Part shown: piece by piece, positions 5,684-6,311 of the stretch
Numbering within the stretch: position 1 is the stretch's first letter
Layout of the letters: each line of letters starts with the position of its first letter
The notes under the pieces: generated by a model
What the model saw: the letters and a program-made list of their open reading frames with translations, nothing else
Told to the model about the DNA's origin: nothing
The model's database searches: none
Made by a program: the position numbers and the translations under genes
From: Acidobacteriota bacterium
GTDB taxonomy: Bacteria > Acidobacteriota > Terriglobia > Acidiferrales > UBA7541
Direction of reading: 5' to 3'
Assembly: GCA_003161195.1 (NCBI GenBank)
Contig: PMOV01000308.1
Location: 359 to 6,669 of the forward strand
DNA length: 6,311 nt

Positions 5684-6172
5684 TCATTCCGTCGCCGCCA
5701 CACGCACAACACTCCGATCCTTCGTCTGCTGCAACATCTCCGCTGCCGTCAATCCCGTCACCGGATGCCGTACACCCGGCGCAATCTCCGCCAGCGGCAC
5801 CAACACAAATCTCCGCTGCCCCATTCGCGGATGAGGCGTCACCAACTCTTCCGTCTGAATCACCGCATCCCCATAAAACAAAATATCCAAATCGATCACT
5901 CGCGGCCCCTTGGCAAACGCCTTCGCACTCCCCATCGCGCTTTCAATCCCGCGCAGCCGCCGCAACAATTCCTCCGCCGCTACTTCCGTCTCCCCCTCCA
6001 CCACACAATTCAAAAACCATCCCTGCTCCAGGTAATCCACCGGCTCCGTTTCATAAATCTTCGACACTTTCCGCACGCGCACTCCGGCCCGAGACAAGGC
6101 TCCAATCGCCGCCCGCACATTCTCCATCCGCTCGCCTAAATTGGATCCCAACGAAAGATAAACCACAGTCAT
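5684..6172 (-). CDS. folK: 2-amino-4-hydroxy-6-hydroxymethyldihydropteridine pyrophosphokinase (HPPK)
   Basis: The 162-residue enzyme transfers pyrophosphate from ATP to 6-hydroxymethyl-7,8-dihydropterin, the step before dihydropteroate synthase in cytoplasmic folate synthesis. Family motifs are clear: YLSLGSNLGER (5-15), YETEPV (40-45), GWFLNCVV (51-58), GPRVIDLDILFYG (89-101) with the Mg-binding D94 and D96, and TPHPRMGQRRFVLVPLAEIAP (from residue 112). Length is normal. One oddity: the loop usually written GRxR before GPR reads GSAK here, so the Arg equivalent to E. coli R82 is Ser82; R91 (E. coli R92) is kept. The ATG at 6172 gives the standard MTVVYLSLGSN start, but no good ribosome site precedes it. 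No other folate gene is in the window. Confidence 0.96.
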   Translation of the reverse strand: MTVVYLSLGSNLGERMENVRAAIGALSRAGVRVRKVSKIYETEPVDYLEQGWFLNCVVEGETEVAAEELLRRLRGIESAMGSAKAFAKGPRVIDLDILFYGDAVIQTEELVTPHPRMGQRRFVLVPLAEIAPGVRHPVTGLTAAEMLQQTKDRSVVRVAATE

Positions 6173-6186
6173 GAATACGCCGCTAC

Positions 6187-6221
6187 GATTCTAGGGAGGG
6201 TCCGACCGCGTGCCCAGAATC
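6187..6221. repeat. Imperfect hairpin upstream of folK
   Basis: GATTCT-A-GGG (6187-6196) pairs with CCCAGAATC (6213-6221), giving nine base pairs with one bulged A. The loop contains AGGGAGGGTCCGAC, nearly repeated at 6265-6278. It lies 15 bases upstream of the folK start, so it would fall in or near the folK leader. Confidence 0.55.
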
Positions 6222-6234
6222 GGAACCTACGGAA

Positions 6235-6250
6235 GGCCCAGCCGCGGGCC
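6235..6250. repeat. Short GC hairpin GGCCC-n6-GGGCC
   Basis: GGCCC (6235-6239) and GGGCC (6246-6250) are inverted copies around a 6-base loop. It is the middle of three inverted repeats in the last 130 bases and is minor on its own. Confidence 0.4.
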
Positions 6251-6270
6251 CTGCAGCAAAACCCAGGGAG

Positions 6271-6290
6271 GGCCCGACTTTAGTCGGGCC
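6271..6290. repeat. REP-like palindrome with 9-bp arms
   Basis: GGCCCGACT, TT, AGTCGGGCC form a near-perfect 20-base palindrome, flanked by GGGAG on the left and GTTCCC on the right that can extend the stem with mismatches. It resembles the GC-rich palindromes found between genes in acidobacterial and other genomes (inference from form). It may belong to a repetitive extragenic family or end a transcript coming from beyond the window. Confidence 0.6.
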
Positions 6291-6311
6291 GTTCCCGAGT
6301 TCCTTGAAAAG

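Noticed and set aside
5620..6174. Long plus-strand ORF (184 codons) opposite folK
   Set aside because: It is Pro/Ser/His-rich and low-complexity, and it is the antisense shadow of folK, whose motifs are unmistakable.

Overview
The window is high-GC bacterial DNA with dense, short-spaced genes and several palindromic repeats between them. The gene types, the wording of the SPL-like radical SAM core, and the GC-rich extragenic palindromes fit an Acidobacteriota genome (Terriglobia-like). That placement is inference from style, not from a marker gene.

Layout from left to right: (1) the last 41 codons of an ABC transporter ATPase, overlapping by 8 bases a GTG-started ABC-2 permease (121-1245), the end of an export operon; (2) a convergent radical SAM gene of the spore-photolyase-like family (1317-2624, minus), with an in-frame N-terminal extension, a short leader and a strong-looking promoter inside a tandem 31-bp duplication; (3) a divergent secreted protein (2804-4180) with a clear TTG start and signal peptide, joining a COG3650-like two-cysteine domain to a TolB/PD40-type beta-propeller; (4) a degenerate receiver-domain protein (4348-4971) whose phospho-acceptor Asp is Asn and whose mRNA looks leaderless; (5) a small membrane-anchored ORF (5111-5269), followed in the same frame after one TAA codon by a 104-108-residue ORF (to 5596), which looks like one gene split by a stop; (6) a perfect 22-bp palindrome; (7) folK on the minus strand (5684-6172), encoding the folate enzyme HPPK, with Ser at a position that is normally a catalytic-loop Arg; (8) a terminal cluster of hairpins resembling REP elements (6187-6290).

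The genes do not form one pathway. Apart from the ABC pair they look like independent transcription units, two of them convergent pairs and one divergent pair. I see no rRNA, tRNA, CRISPR array, transposase or phage gene. The most unusual items are the split gene at 5111-5596, the COG3650-propeller fusion, the inactivated receiver with a leaderless promoter, and the duplicated promoter in front of the radical SAM gene.
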